DNA of 64,000 nt from Planctomycetota bacterium (GTDB lineage: Bacteria > Planctomycetota > Planctomycetia > Planctomycetales > Planctomycetaceae), in the NCBI GenBank assembly GCA_022600195.1, contig JAHZKX010000041.1, positions 62,001 to 126,000 of the forward strand, given 5' to 3'. Below, in pieces: positions 18,599 to 28,653 of this stretch. Position numbers and translations under genes: made by a program. The notes beneath the pieces are model-generated. The model did not search any database. It saw only the letters and a program-made list of their open reading frames with translations, and was not told where the DNA came from. Position 1 is the first letter of the stretch. Each line of letters starts with the position of its first letter.

Positions 18599-19804
18599 AT
18601 GAAAGTACTGATAGCACCCACCTGTACGGCAATAGCCATGATCATTGGCTGGTTTGTTTATGAACAGTCCCTCAGCGATACGCAGACCACTCCCAAGACG
18701 ATTATCACCCAACCGATCGCCGTCCAGGTCACACGCTCAACTGAAAAATCCCTCGTCAAGCGGATTAACCTGGTAGGGAATCTCGAAGCAGGTTCTCAGG
18801 TCGAAATCCGAACCCGCTACAGTGGCTACATTAAATCGATGCCTTTCAATGTTGGTGATCAGATCAAAGCAGGAGAAGTCATTCTGGAATTGAATGACTC
18901 CGAAAATCAGGAACTGGTTAGTAAATCCAAGGCGGCGCTTACAGTCGCGAAAGCCCAACTCAAGGCACAGGAGACCTCCGAAGAACTCGCACAAAAGGCA
19001 TTCCAACGCCTGGAACTTTTGCAGAAATCAGGTGTGAGTACAAATCAGCAGTTGGAAGAAGCAGTTGCCAATGTAACCATCGCGAAAGCACAAACCAGAC
19101 TTGAAAATGCACGCGTCGAGCAGGCAGAATCTGATCTGAAACAGAGTAGCTTGCGTTTACAGGAAAATAAAATCCTGGCGCCCATCAACGGATTTCTCGC
19201 AGAACGACTGGTTGACATCGGTGATTTAGCCAAACCCGATGTTGCATTGATGAAAATTGTCAATCTAGACCATGTCCGCACGATCGTACACATCGTCGAA
19301 AAGGATTATGAAGATGTGAAAAAGGGTCAGAAAGCCAATATCACAGTTGATACATTCCCAGGTAAAACATTTTCAGGACACGTAATTCGCAAAGCTCCCG
19401 TATTAGATCCGGAGACACGTACAGCCGCTGTTTATATTGAATTCCCCAACAGTGATTACTCATTAAAACCCGGAATGCATGCCCGCGTTCAAATTGTGTT
19501 TGAACAACGAGAGAAAGCCAATGTGTTGTCGGTTGCTTCTTTAACCCGGCGAAAAGATGGTCCCGGATCGGCAGTATTTGTCATCGTTGGAGATCCACCC
19601 ATTACAGAACGACGGAACATTGAAATTGGAATCAATGACGGAGAACTGGTCGAGATTCTTTCTGGAATTAATTCAAAAGATCTCGTCATTACACTCGGTA
19701 ACCGACTCGTTGATGAAGGCCAGAAGGTCACGCCGATCGAAGTCCCCATGGAAGAGGTTCTTGAAACACCACTGCCACCAATACCACAAAAAACCAATTT
19801 GTGA
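18599..19804 (+). CDS. RND efflux periplasmic adaptor (membrane fusion) subunit
   Basis: HlyD/AcrA-type adaptor linking an inner-membrane RND pump to an outer-membrane channel. A hydrophobic anchor at residues 4-22 is followed by the lipoyl half-motif GSQVEIRTRYSGYIKSMPFN, then VGDQIKAGEVILELND. A coiled-coil hairpin (about 100-185, heptad-rich Ala/Leu/Glu) leads to the second lipoyl half ILAPINGFLAERLVDIGD. The beta-barrel and membrane-proximal domains follow, with a C-terminal tail of Pro and Glu. It is 46 bases upstream of the permease gene. No outer-membrane factor gene is present in the window. Confidence 0.9.
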   Translation: MKVLIAPTCTAIAMIIGWFVYEQSLSDTQTTPKTIITQPIAVQVTRSTEKSLVKRINLVGNLEAGSQVEIRTRYSGYIKSMPFNVGDQIKAGEVILELNDSENQELVSKSKAALTVAKAQLKAQETSEELAQKAFQRLELLQKSGVSTNQQLEEAVANVTIAKAQTRLENARVEQAESDLKQSSLRLQENKILAPINGFLAERLVDIGDLAKPDVALMKIVNLDHVRTIVHIVEKDYEDVKKGQKANITVDTFPGKTFSGHVIRKAPVLDPETRTAAVYIEFPNSDYSLKPGMHARVQIVFEQREKANVLSVASLTRRKDGPGSAVFVIVGDPPITERRNIEIGINDGELVEILSGINSKDLVITLGNRLVDEGQKVTPIEVPMEEVLETPLPPIPQKTNL

Positions 19805-19850
19805 TTTGGATCATCGATTGTATTAACCACAGATCATTGAAGAATAGTAT

Positions 19851-22800
19851 ATGTCCCTCACCCGACTGGCAGTGAAGCGCCCCATCACAACACTCATGGC
19901 CTCCCTGGTATTGGTCATGTTGGGATGTGTTTCTTTATCGCAACTGGCAGTGGATTTGATGCCGGACATTCAAAACCCCAGCGTCAGTGTCATTACGATC
20001 TACAAAGGCGCCGGTCCAAACGAAGCGGAAACGCTCATCACGCGCCCCATAGAACAGACACTGAGTTCGGTTTCAGGAGTCGAAAACATCCTCAGCAGCA
20101 GCATGGATGGCAGCAGTACTGTGCGTCTGCAATTCCAATGGGGAACCGATCTGACTTTGGCGATCAATGATGTCCGCGATTCTCTTAATAAGCTGAGAAA
20201 TTCTCTCCCTGAAGGAGCAGAAGACCCGTATATCCGCCATTTTGATGTAGCAGATAGTCCCATTATTTATATGGGCTTGAACAGTGAACTTGATCCGATC
20301 TCCCTGACACGTCTAACAGAAAATCAACTCATCCCCCAGTTTGAACAATTGGAAGGCGTCGCCAGATTACGCATGCGAGGTGGGATTGAACGCGAAATTC
20401 AGATCAACCTGGATCGAAGCAAACTCGAATCTCTCAACATGGGTGTGAACGAAGTCATCAACGCCCTCAAACAAGACAATATCAATCAACCCGCTGGAAA
20501 CTACAAAGAAGGTCATTTTAACTTACATATTCGCAGCCAAGGTGAATTCACTAGCTTGGAACAAATTGAAGATACAGTGGTACGCGAAAAAACAGGTGCC
20601 ACAGTACGCGTGGGGGATGTCGCAGAAGTAGTCGATGGCAAAAAAGAACGTACCGAGCTGACGCGAATGAATGGACAACCGGGAATTCTGTTGTATGTCT
20701 ATAAGCAATCTGGCGCAAACACGATCAGCGTCAGCGACCGTGTTCGAAAACAGATTGAGAGAATTAACCAATCGAATCCTGATGTCAACCTAAGTCTCCG
20801 TGTAGACAAATCGGATTTTATTCGACAATCAATCTCTAACATTAAAGAAGCAGCACTCTACGGCATGGCTCTGGCCATTCTGGTACTGGTCCTCTTTCTG
20901 AGAAGCTTTCGCAGTATGTTGGTAATCGGCGTCTGCATGCCACTTTCTGTTCTGGCAACATTCATTCTGATTTACTTTCAAGGCTATACCCTGAACATCA
21001 TCTCGTTCGGAGGATTAGCACTGGGGGTCGGCCTTCTGGTCGATAATTCCATTGTGGTCCTGGAAAGTATCTTCCGCAAACGGGAAGAGGGCCTCGACCC
21101 CATCACAGCTGCCATAGAAGGGACCGAAGAGGTCTCCTCTGCGATTATCGCCAGCACACTGACGACACTGATTATCTTCCTGCCTCTGGTCTTCATTCAG
21201 GGAACAACGGGAATTCTTCTTCACCAACTGGCCTGGGTCGTTTCGTTTTCTCTGATTTGCTCCCTGTTTGCCAGTCTGACACTGACTCCTGTCATGAGTG
21301 CTTATTGGATCCCCGTAGAGACAAAGAAAATTCATTCGCGTTGGTCGAGACCCTGGTTCAGCGTCGTTGAAGCGTTTCATAACATAAACCATAAATTTCT
21401 GATGTTACTGGAACGAGTCTATGAGCGAATTTTATGCTTCAGCCTGAAACGATCTGCCATTGTGAGTTTTCTGTTACTGGTCTGCTTTACGGCAACGCTG
21501 GGCTTAACCCCGCGTATCAAAACAGAATTTCTTCCCAAAACCGACGAGAGCGCAGTCAATATTTTTGCGAGAATGGCCGCTGGTATTCAACTTAATAAAC
21601 TGGATCAACAAACACAGATTCTGGAAAAGGTTGCAATCAAATCCGTCCCGGAATCAATCGCACTCGCTTCATTCATCGGTGATAGTGCTGATGATGCAGA
21701 CCGCTGGAACCGCACGACATTGCGTATTCAGCTCTTGCCACGTAGCGAACGAAAACGGGACATCGAGGAAATTCGAAAAGCACTTGAAGACGCAATCGGA
21801 CCTATTGCAGGTATGAAAGTCCAGGTGAAAGCGCAAACCGAGATGATGTTGATGAGGATGATCAGCAGACGAGGAGGTGGAGATCTCGTCGTGCAAGTGG
21901 CAGGACACAATTTACAATTGTCGCAAAAAATTGTTGATCAGGTTGTAGAAGTAATGAAGCAGATCCCCGGCTTAATCAATGTGGAAGCAGAAATCGCAGA
22001 TCAAAGGGAAGAATTAACCACTTCAATTGATAGAGATAAAGCGGGTCTATTGAAAATCAGCGTTCAGGATATCGCACAAACACTAGAGACGACGATCCAG
22101 GGAACCGAAGCCACTCTTTATCGTGAAGAAGGTGATGAGTTTCCTGTCGTTGTCAGACTCCGAGAAGAAGATCGCGATCGTCTCTCGGATGTGCAAATGG
22201 TGGGAGTCACCACGGCAACCGGGAAAACGATACCCTTAATCAACCTGCTGGAATTTAAGACCGACGAGGCACCTGTGGTGATCGAACGCCAGGAGCAGCA
22301 ACGTGTCCTCAGAGTCTTTGCTGATGTAGAAGGTAGAGACTTAGGTAGTATTGTTCCTGATTTGCAACATCATCTGAATTCGATCCAGATCCCCTCCGGA
22401 TTTTCAATCAGAGTCGCGGGCGACTGGGAAGAACAACAAAAGAGCTTCAACGCGTTAAAACAAGGTTTTGTTCTGGCTATCATCTTGATGTATATGGTCA
22501 TGGCTTCCCAGTACGAATCGCTGCGTGATCCATTTTATATTCTGTTCTCTGTTCCTCTCGGGATGATTGGTGTCATCTGGGTCTTTGTCTTCACAGACAC
22601 AACTTTAAATGTTCAGTCCTTCATCGGCATCGTTGTCCTTTCCGGAATCGTCGTGAATAACGCAATTGTCCTGGTCGATTATATCAATCAATTACGCAGG
22701 CGTTTTCCTGAAAAACCGTTGAGAGAACTCATCATCCAAGCGGCGACACGTAGATTCCGGCCCATATTGATGACCACCCTCACCACCGTCCTCGCGATGA

Positions 22801-23015
22801 TCCCAATTGCCCTCGGATGGGGCGAAGGAGGGGAATTACAAGCACCGATGGCCCGTGTTGTCGTTGGTGGGTTATGTGCCGGCACTATCATCACCCTGAT
22901 TGCAATTCCTTTGATTTATCAAGCCTGTACATTGCCTGTAAAAACGCGAATTCATGAAACGCAATCAGTGCCATTGGAAGGTTCGCAATTAGCACCTTCG
23001 GCAAAATCCACTTGA
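19851..23015 (+). CDS. RND efflux permease (AcrB-type, HAE1-like)
   Basis: Proton-driven inner-membrane pump of 1,054 residues with the two-fold RND layout: membrane helix 1, a large periplasmic loop, helices 2-6, then a second half in the same order. Seen directly are the N-terminal LAVKRPITTLMASLVLVMLG, the first-half ALGVGLLVDNSIVVLES in helix 4, and the second-half GIVVLSGIVVNNAIVLVDYI. Helix 4 has Asp-Asn where AcrB has the Asp-Asp proton-relay pair. No metal-binding clusters typical of CzcA are visible, so hydrophobic or drug-like substrates are more likely than metals. It is co-transcribed with the adaptor. Confidence 0.92.
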   Translation: MSLTRLAVKRPITTLMASLVLVMLGCVSLSQLAVDLMPDIQNPSVSVITIYKGAGPNEAETLITRPIEQTLSSVSGVENILSSSMDGSSTVRLQFQWGTDLTLAINDVRDSLNKLRNSLPEGAEDPYIRHFDVADSPIIYMGLNSELDPISLTRLTENQLIPQFEQLEGVARLRMRGGIEREIQINLDRSKLESLNMGVNEVINALKQDNINQPAGNYKEGHFNLHIRSQGEFTSLEQIEDTVVREKTGATVRVGDVAEVVDGKKERTELTRMNGQPGILLYVYKQSGANTISVSDRVRKQIERINQSNPDVNLSLRVDKSDFIRQSISNIKEAALYGMALAILVLVLFLRSFRSMLVIGVCMPLSVLATFILIYFQGYTLNIISFGGLALGVGLLVDNSIVVLESIFRKREEGLDPITAAIEGTEEVSSAIIASTLTTLIIFLPLVFIQGTTGILLHQLAWVVSFSLICSLFASLTLTPVMSAYWIPVETKKIHSRWSRPWFSVVEAFHNINHKFLMLLERVYERILCFSLKRSAIVSFLLLVCFTATLGLTPRIKTEFLPKTDESAVNIFARMAAGIQLNKLDQQTQILEKVAIKSVPESIALASFIGDSADDADRWNRTTLRIQLLPRSERKRDIEEIRKALEDAIGPIAGMKVQVKAQTEMMLMRMISRRGGGDLVVQVAGHNLQLSQKIVDQVVEVMKQIPGLINVEAEIADQREELTTSIDRDKAGLLKISVQDIAQTLETTIQGTEATLYREEGDEFPVVVRLREEDRDRLSDVQMVGVTTATGKTIPLINLLEFKTDEAPVVIERQEQQRVLRVFADVEGRDLGSIVPDLQHHLNSIQIPSGFSIRVAGDWEEQQKSFNALKQGFVLAIILMYMVMASQYESLRDPFYILFSVPLGMIGVIWVFVFTDTTLNVQSFIGIVVLSGIVVNNAIVLVDYINQLRRRFPEKPLRELIIQAATRRFRPILMTTLTTVLAMIPIALGWGEGGELQAPMARVVVGGLCAGTIITLIAIPLIYQACTLPVKTRIHETQSVPLEGSQLAPSAKST

Positions 23016-23064
23016 AATTAATGGTAAACGCATTCTACGATAGCATCAAATCAACCAGAGTGTC

Positions 23065-23117
23065 TATAATGTGACACTTAAGAATTGACTGGCTGTTTCC
23101 CCTTCAATTCTTAAGTG
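23065..23117. promoter_or_regulatory. TATAAT followed by a perfect 14-bp inverted repeat
   Basis: A TATAAT hexamer at 23065-23070 is followed five bases later by CACTTAAGAATTGA (23075-23088), which pairs perfectly with TCAATTCTTAAGTG (23104-23117) around a 15-base loop. No T run follows, so it is not a standard terminator. Its place at the expected transcription start of the next gene suggests an operator or a 5' mRNA hairpin. The -35 region is weak. Confidence 0.5.
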
Positions 23118-23179
23118 GCATGCGGCAGTCGGAACGCCAATTCTCTCATCTGTGGGCCCCTGGATAATCATTCTGATAT

Positions 23180-24448
23180 ATGATGAATCAAAAACCTTCT
23201 CTCAGTTCAAAACCGATACCGTATAAAACACTTTTTCCCTGGCTGCATCTATTTCGAGTCTTTCGACTGGCTGTCGATTTTCAAAAAATCATGCTGGCCT
23301 CAACAGCGATTTTGTTGTTATTTTTAGGAAATCAACTGTTTAACAACCTGCCATTTGCTCCTGTGCATCAGGCAGAAAATGCCCAGGCTCTACAACATCA
23401 TATTCTGTTTCCCCGTCAGTCTTCACTTCTGACACCCAATCCCCATCACTCACTCAGAGAGAATCTCTCGCAGTCAATTAATTCTGCCATCGAAGGGCGC
23501 GGGCTGCTGGAACCAATGTCATATTTTACCAGACCAGTCTTAACACTCTTTCAGTCTGGAGCTGGCTGGAGTGAACTGGCTTATGCCACAACTCAACTCA
23601 TCTGGGCGATTATCATCTGGTCGCTATTTGGTGGTGCGATTACCAGAATTGCAGCGATCCAATTTGCACAGGATGAGCATATCGGATTTATAGCCGCATT
23701 ACGCTTTTCCAGTAAACGCATTCTCTCACTCGTAAGTGCTCCCCTGCTCCCTTTTGCGGGGATGGGTTTTTTCTGGGTCTTATGCCTGCTGATAGGTCTG
23801 TTTGGACATATTCCGGGCGCGGGAGCCATTATTGTCAGTCTGCTCTGGGGACTGGCATTTCTGTTCGCGTTTGTCATGAGTTTGATTCTGCTGGTCACAC
23901 TCGCCGGTTGGCCTCTGATGATGACGACGATCAGTGTAGAAGATAGCGATGGATTTGACGGATTAAGTCGCGTTTTCAGCTATCTGTTCGGTCGCATCTG
24001 GTATTTTCTCTGGCTCGTGATTGTCACGCTCTGCTATGGTTCGCTCTGTCTCTTCTTCGTAGAGTTACTTATGCAACTGGTCACCTATCTCTCCTACTGG
24101 GGGGTAAGCTGGGGAATGGGTAGCGAGGAAACTGCGAAACTGTTCCACCAGAATCAAAATTCCATAGCAACAACCATTTCCCTGGGCTGGCAATCCATTC
24201 TCAGTATCTTATTCTCAGGCTTTGTCATCAGCTTCTTCTGGTCTGCTAATACAGTAATCTACTTTCTACTGCGAAACTGTGATGATGGCACTCCTCTGGA
24301 CCATGTGTATAACGCAGACGAGGAAGAAGAACAGGCAGCCGACTTGCCCTTGGCTGGTGTTGCTAAAGCAGGGGAACCTGTCATTGAAAGACCTGTTACC
24401 CCAGAAAAATCAGACGAGGAAAAACCAGATCCAGAAGAAACGGAATAA
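23180..24448 (+). CDS. Multi-pass membrane protein of unknown function
   Basis: A 422-residue integral membrane protein I do not recognise. Hydrophobic segments appear near residues 36-55, 136-160, 185-212, 213-240, 270-300 and 340-370. Between the first and second lies a loop of about 85 residues, possibly outside the membrane. The middle segments are rich in Gly, Leu and Phe and contain a GHIPGAGAIIVSLLWGLAF stretch. The C-terminus is a soluble acidic tail of Glu, Asp, Pro and Ala (about 375-422). It follows the RND genes after 165 bases but has its own promoter-like region, so a link to efflux is not established. Confidence 0.75.
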   Translation: MMNQKPSLSSKPIPYKTLFPWLHLFRVFRLAVDFQKIMLASTAILLLFLGNQLFNNLPFAPVHQAENAQALQHHILFPRQSSLLTPNPHHSLRENLSQSINSAIEGRGLLEPMSYFTRPVLTLFQSGAGWSELAYATTQLIWAIIIWSLFGGAITRIAAIQFAQDEHIGFIAALRFSSKRILSLVSAPLLPFAGMGFFWVLCLLIGLFGHIPGAGAIIVSLLWGLAFLFAFVMSLILLVTLAGWPLMMTTISVEDSDGFDGLSRVFSYLFGRIWYFLWLVIVTLCYGSLCLFFVELLMQLVTYLSYWGVSWGMGSEETAKLFHQNQNSIATTISLGWQSILSILFSGFVISFFWSANTVIYFLLRNCDDGTPLDHVYNADEEEEQAADLPLAGVAKAGEPVIERPVTPEKSDEEKPDPEETE

Positions 24449-24482
24449 AACTGGCAAGAGCAAATAGAGTGCGCGACGGAAT

Positions 24483-24513
24483 GATACGATCCAAAATTTT
24501 GGATCAGGGTATC
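24483..24513. terminator. Perfect 18-base palindrome between convergent genes
   Basis: GATCCAAAATTTTGGATC (24488-24505) is a perfect palindrome, flanked by GATAC (24483-24487) and GTATC (24509-24513), which extend the stem past a small bulge. It sits in the 98-base gap between two convergent genes. A bidirectional terminator hairpin is most likely, with the central AT pairs forming the loop. Confidence 0.5.
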
Positions 24514-24546
24514 GCTCAGAACAAGATTAAACATCCATTCTGCAGA

Positions 24547-25719
24547 TCACCAGCGGAACAAACCGGTTCCCCATGCTAAACCGGCACCGAAACCACTCAA
24601 AAGAATGGTATCGCCGCGGTTAATCAAACCGGCGTTGAAAGCTTCATCAAGCACAATCGGAATCGAACCGCCTGAGGTATTTCCATATTTATCCAGGTTG
24701 TTAAAAACTTTTTCCCGGGGAATTCCCAATTGCTCACAGGCAGAGTCAATAATACGAATATTCGCCTGATGCATCAAAAACAAATCGACGTCATGCACAC
24801 TCATGCCGGTTTTCGTTAACATCAGCTCGATAGAATCGGCAACCGTTCTAACCGCCCATTTAAAGACGCTGCGGCCATCCATGTTTAAAAAATGACGACC
24901 CTCTTTAATATCTTCGACTGTCGCTGGATTGCGCGTACCACCTGCGGGTCGATCCAATAACGAACAACCACTCCCATCGGAACCGGTCTGATAACAGGTT
25001 AAGCCCTGATGTGGATCCCCCTTGGCAAGCAGCACTGCACCTGCTCCGTCACCAAACAAGGGAGCAACGCGGCGATCTTCCGGATTGACGATCCGGCTGT
25101 TGCAATCACCGCCAATCACTAATGCCAATTTACTGTTTCCAGTCGCCACGTATTGAGCGGCTGTCACTAACGCGTACATAAAACCGGCACAAGCAGCCTG
25201 TAAATCGATAGCTGGTGCATCAAGACCTAAACGGTCTTGAACCAGACACGCGACAGAAGGGCACTGAAAATCTGGCGTAAATGTCCCTACGATGAGTAAA
25301 TCAATATCTTCAGGACGGACGCGCGCTGCGCGAATTGCCTTTTGTGCTGCTTCATAGCATAAGTCACTGGTCGCCATCTCTGGTGGCGCATGACGCCTTT
25401 CCAGGATACCAGTTCGTTGTTCAATCCATTCAGGATCAAAACCAAAACGCTCCTGCAGATCCTGATTCGTAACGACATTGTCAGGTACGTAAGATCCACT
25501 CGAAACAATTTGTACTCCCAATAATGAGTTAGTTCTTTGACTAATCACCTGGCGACCACGCTTGTTCTCTCTTTTTTTATTCTCAGGCGACAATTGCAAC
25601 TGCTGATTCAGCAGCCCGGATGCATCCAGAACCGATTCGAGATCGGATGAATTCACCTGATTGTTAGTTTGATATTTTAAAGAAACTTTGTGCATTTTTC
25701 TGACATCCTTATTCAGCAA
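24547..25719 (-). CDS. fabH: 3-oxoacyl-ACP synthase III (KAS III) with N-terminal extension
   Basis: Condenses acetyl-CoA with malonyl-ACP to start fatty-acid synthesis. The catalytic triad is clear: Cys177 in DLQAACAGFMYAL, His317 in LMHQANIRI and Asn347 in YGNTSGGSIP. The terminal GFGAGLAWG motif is also present. The catalytic domain begins near residue 66 (LLGVQIVSSGSYVPD). The first 65 residues are an extra polar, Lys/Gln/Asn-rich segment absent from typical FabH of about 320 residues. A second ATG lies at 25695, which still leaves most of the extension. No other fatty-acid genes flank it, so a FabH paralogue with other substrates remains possible. Confidence 0.92.
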   Translation of the reverse strand: MLNKDVRKMHKVSLKYQTNNQVNSSDLESVLDASGLLNQQLQLSPENKKRENKRGRQVISQRTNSLLGVQIVSSGSYVPDNVVTNQDLQERFGFDPEWIEQRTGILERRHAPPEMATSDLCYEAAQKAIRAARVRPEDIDLLIVGTFTPDFQCPSVACLVQDRLGLDAPAIDLQAACAGFMYALVTAAQYVATGNSKLALVIGGDCNSRIVNPEDRRVAPLFGDGAGAVLLAKGDPHQGLTCYQTGSDGSGCSLLDRPAGGTRNPATVEDIKEGRHFLNMDGRSVFKWAVRTVADSIELMLTKTGMSVHDVDLFLMHQANIRIIDSACEQLGIPREKVFNNLDKYGNTSGGSIPIVLDEAFNAGLINRGDTILLSGFGAGLAWGTGLFRW

Positions 25720-26180
25720 TTGTTGAACTCTGTTGATTTACAGAGATCAACCTCCATTCAACACGAATCCTATCGTGATGTAGCACAATTCCACCCAATA
25801 CAGGGAGTGATTACAAAATAATGCCTGTTATAAACGTAGATCTACAAAGTAATTACCAAAACGATTCTGGATTGATAACCAATGAGCAATACAAATTGCA
25901 TGTGAGAAAAGACAGGATCGACTCTCACTAGCCATCGACAGTTCCGACAAAACTTTAAGTTACGAACAACGACGCAAAGTATAGCGATTCATAAAATTGG
26001 AAACTAGCGAAATTTAGAAAATTCTGGTTACGATATAATATAGGTAATCTTAATTGCCATGCAAATGTACATAAATACCCATTTTCCCAAATTTTAGCAC
26101 AATCTCCTTACCCAAATCACCACCAAGGCTTCATCAGACTGAGTCTCTGAATCCAGTAGAGTCATTTTATACTGCCCTTT
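25720..26180. other. Intergenic region upstream of fabH
   Basis: An AT-rich stretch of 461 bases between two minus-strand genes. It should carry the fabH promoter. I see no gene, strong hairpin or recognisable operator in it. Confidence 0.4.
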
Positions 26181-27179
26181 TCAGGCAGCCTCTTCATTTA
26201 TTTGTTGATTGCTGATCTGATAATGTAAATATGTATTAAATTCCGAATCCAATTCGCCTGTCCGTTTCACCTCTACACTGATGCCATAACCACGTGTTTC
26301 AAGTACACGAAACCGGACCGGCATTCCAATCGCAAAAGAACACGAGACAGAAATGTTTCCCTCCATCGGTGGCGACAGCCCAATATGTACGATGCTCACC
26401 TTTTGGTTCCTGGAAAACTGCACGCGAGTTCCGCCTTCAACCACTTCCACTCCCTCCGAACCCATCGTTCGGTTCATCCACTGAGAGCGGTTTTCATCGC
26501 GTTCATTAATCTCAAGGGGGGGCTGATTGGAATCTTTCTGATCTAACAAAGCCTCAAACAGTGCTTCGTTGTTCTCGTCAATCATATCTGGCGATTCCGT
26601 AGCTAAGTCTTCTTCAGCCACGATCGGATTTTGTTCAGAAACTGGATTATGATTGAATGCAGTGACAAGATCGGTCGCCTTGTCCTTTTCAATAAAATGA
26701 TTCTCTGTCGCACGATTATTGGACACTTCACGGTTGATCAATTCCAGAATACCAGCATATCCCAAAAAATAGACCAAACCAATGGAGAGTGCACCGGTCA
26801 TCGTCAACGCTTCAGCAGGCAACAGTGCTAGCATTCCTGCTATAACCGGGAGAACGGTCACCAGGGTTAAACCGTTTTGTTGACCGACTGTCAGGTTCAT
26901 TAACCGCAGAGCACGTATCAAAAATAATTCAGCAAATGAAATACATGACATCACACCGCCAACGGTCAGGAGAGGGAACAAACTCTGCGGAATTTGTAAC
27001 ACACCCGTCGCCCGCATCAGCAGTAAAATTGCTGCGATTAGAAAATGGAAGCTGATCAGAAGAAAAGGGAAGAGCCACCTCAGTCGAGATGGCTTTCTCT
27101 GATTCGCTCGATCCTCGAATTGACTGTATTTTGCTTCGTTCATGTCGAGCATCCTCCATTCTGCCCGGCGAGAGTTCAT
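26181..27179 (-). CDS. Membrane protein with C-terminal soluble domain, unknown function
   Basis: A 332-residue protein not assigned to a family. Four hydrophobic segments lie between about residues 35 and 150 (for example LFPFLLISFHFLIAAILLL). A polar, Glu/Asn-rich linker follows (about 150-235), then a soluble C-terminal domain with beta-strand character. That domain holds GGTRVQFSRNQKVSIVHIGL, VSCSFAIGMPVRFRVLETRG and YGISVEVKRT. It starts 25 bases after the metK stop on the same strand and is likely co-transcribed with it. The start at 27179 is the furthest upstream; a Met at residue 10 or 13 is also possible. Confidence 0.7.
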   Translation of the reverse strand: MNSRRAEWRMLDMNEAKYSQFEDRANQRKPSRLRWLFPFLLISFHFLIAAILLLMRATGVLQIPQSLFPLLTVGGVMSCISFAELFLIRALRLMNLTVGQQNGLTLVTVLPVIAGMLALLPAEALTMTGALSIGLVYFLGYAGILELINREVSNNRATENHFIEKDKATDLVTAFNHNPVSEQNPIVAEEDLATESPDMIDENNEALFEALLDQKDSNQPPLEINERDENRSQWMNRTMGSEGVEVVEGGTRVQFSRNQKVSIVHIGLSPPMEGNISVSCSFAIGMPVRFRVLETRGYGISVEVKRTGELDSEFNTYLHYQISNQQINEEAA

Positions 27180-27204
27180 TCAAAAGTCAAATCACATCCT
27201 GAAT

Positions 27205-28383
27205 TCAGGACATGGCAAATTGAGGTTCAGGAACTTCTGCTCCCAATCCTGCAGCATCTCTCAATTCTGCAGCTTTGTCCGTTGCTTCCCAGGTAAAATC
27301 GGGATCGTTGCGACCAAAGTGTCCGCCCCAGGTTGTCTTTCTGAAAATAGGACGACGCAACTGTAAATGATTGATGATTCCCTGTGGATTCAAAGGGAAA
27401 ATCTCTCTGACCAGTTCTGAAATTCGTTCTTCCGGAATAACGGCCGAACCCTTGGTATCAACATAAATACTGGTTGGTTCCGCAACTCCGATAGCATAAG
27501 AAAGCTGTACTTCGCATTCGGTTGCCAGACCAGCGGCTACAATATTTTTAGCAATATAACGTGCCATATACGCTGCAGAGCGGTCTACCTTGGTTGAATC
27601 TTTTCCGCTGAATGCCCCACCACCATGACGACCCCATCCACCATAGGTATCGACGATGATTTTTCGTCCTGTCAAACCAGTATCTCCGTGTGGGCCACCA
27701 ATCACAAATCGACCCGTTGGATTGATATGATACTTCGTTTTATCGCTAAGAAAGTTTGCTGGAACAATTTCTTTAATGACATTTTCAATGATGAAACTTC
27801 GGATCTCTTCCTGTGTCACATCATCTGTATGCTGTGTAGAAACCACAACAGCAGAAACTCCGACTGGCTTGCCATCTTCATAATCGACAGTCACCTGACT
27901 TTTGCTGTCGGGCAACAACCAGTTCACTTCACCATTCTGACGAATTTCTGTCAGTTTATTTAAAATCCGATGGGAAAGGGCAATCGGAACCGGCATGTAT
28001 TCTTCTGTCTGATTGCAGGCATAACCAAACATCAACCCCTGGTCTCCCGCACCTTCTGCATCAACGCCTTGTGCAATATCTGCACTCTGTTGATGCAGCT
28101 TCACCAGAACTTCACAGGTATCTGCGTTAAAACCGATATCTTTGCTGGTGTAGCCTATATCTCGTATCACATCACGAGCAATTTTCTCGTAATCCACCTT
28201 GGTATTACTGGTAATTTCTCCTGAAAGAACAACAAAGTCTGTTGTACACAATGTTTCACAAGCCACGCGTGAATAGGGATCGCCAGCAAGCAAGGCATCC
28301 AGAATTCCATCCGAAACCTGATCAGACACTTTGTCTGGGTGCCCCATACTGACCGATTCACTTGTGAACGAGAATTTAGTCAT
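27205..28383 (-). CDS. metK: S-adenosylmethionine synthetase
   Basis: Makes S-adenosylmethionine from methionine and ATP. The 392-residue protein opens with [20 protein letters not shown], holding the ATP-binding His. It continues through [36 protein letters not shown] and the P-loop-like [18 protein letters not shown]. All standard motifs and the normal length are present. It lies between waaA and a membrane protein on the same strand. The 270 bases upstream were checked for SAM-riboswitch features and none could be recognised by eye. Confidence 0.98.
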   Translation of the reverse strand: MTKFSFTSESVSMGHPDKVSDQVSDGILDALLAGDPYSRVACETLCTTDFVVLSGEITSNTKVDYEKIARDVIRDIGYTSKDIGFNADTCEVLVKLHQQSADIAQGVDAEGAGDQGLMFGYACNQTEEYMPVPIALSHRILNKLTEIRQNGEVNWLLPDSKSQVTVDYEDGKPVGVSAVVVSTQHTDDVTQEEIRSFIIENVIKEIVPANFLSDKTKYHINPTGRFVIGGPHGDTGLTGRKIIVDTYGGWGRHGGGAFSGKDSTKVDRSAAYMARYIAKNIVAAGLATECEVQLSYAIGVAEPTSIYVDTKGSAVIPEERISELVREIFPLNPQGIINHLQLRRPIFRKTTWGGHFGRNDPDFTWEATDKAAELRDAAGLGAEVPEPQFAMS

Positions 28384-28653
28384 GCGTTACTCCACTCTTT
28401 TGCAATTAACCTGGGTCATGAATTGTGTTGAGCCCAAATGCGGACTGACTAGAATATCAGGTGCACCATTACAATAAAGAGACTTAAATTAACGTCTCGG
28501 TAGTACACTCTTTTTAAATATTCCTCGAAAACAATTGTAGAGACCGAGAATCGACTCAACAAGAGTTTCCCCCCTTCAGCTTAACGTTTTGAACAAGGTT
28601 TCTCAAAAAACAACCTGTTTCCATCGACATTTTGCATATCTTTTCTCATGACG

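Noticed and set aside
28384-28653. Possible SAM riboswitch in front of metK
   Set aside because: None of the SAM-I, SAM-II or SAM-III sequence signatures could be recognised on the minus strand; a covariance search would be needed to exclude one.
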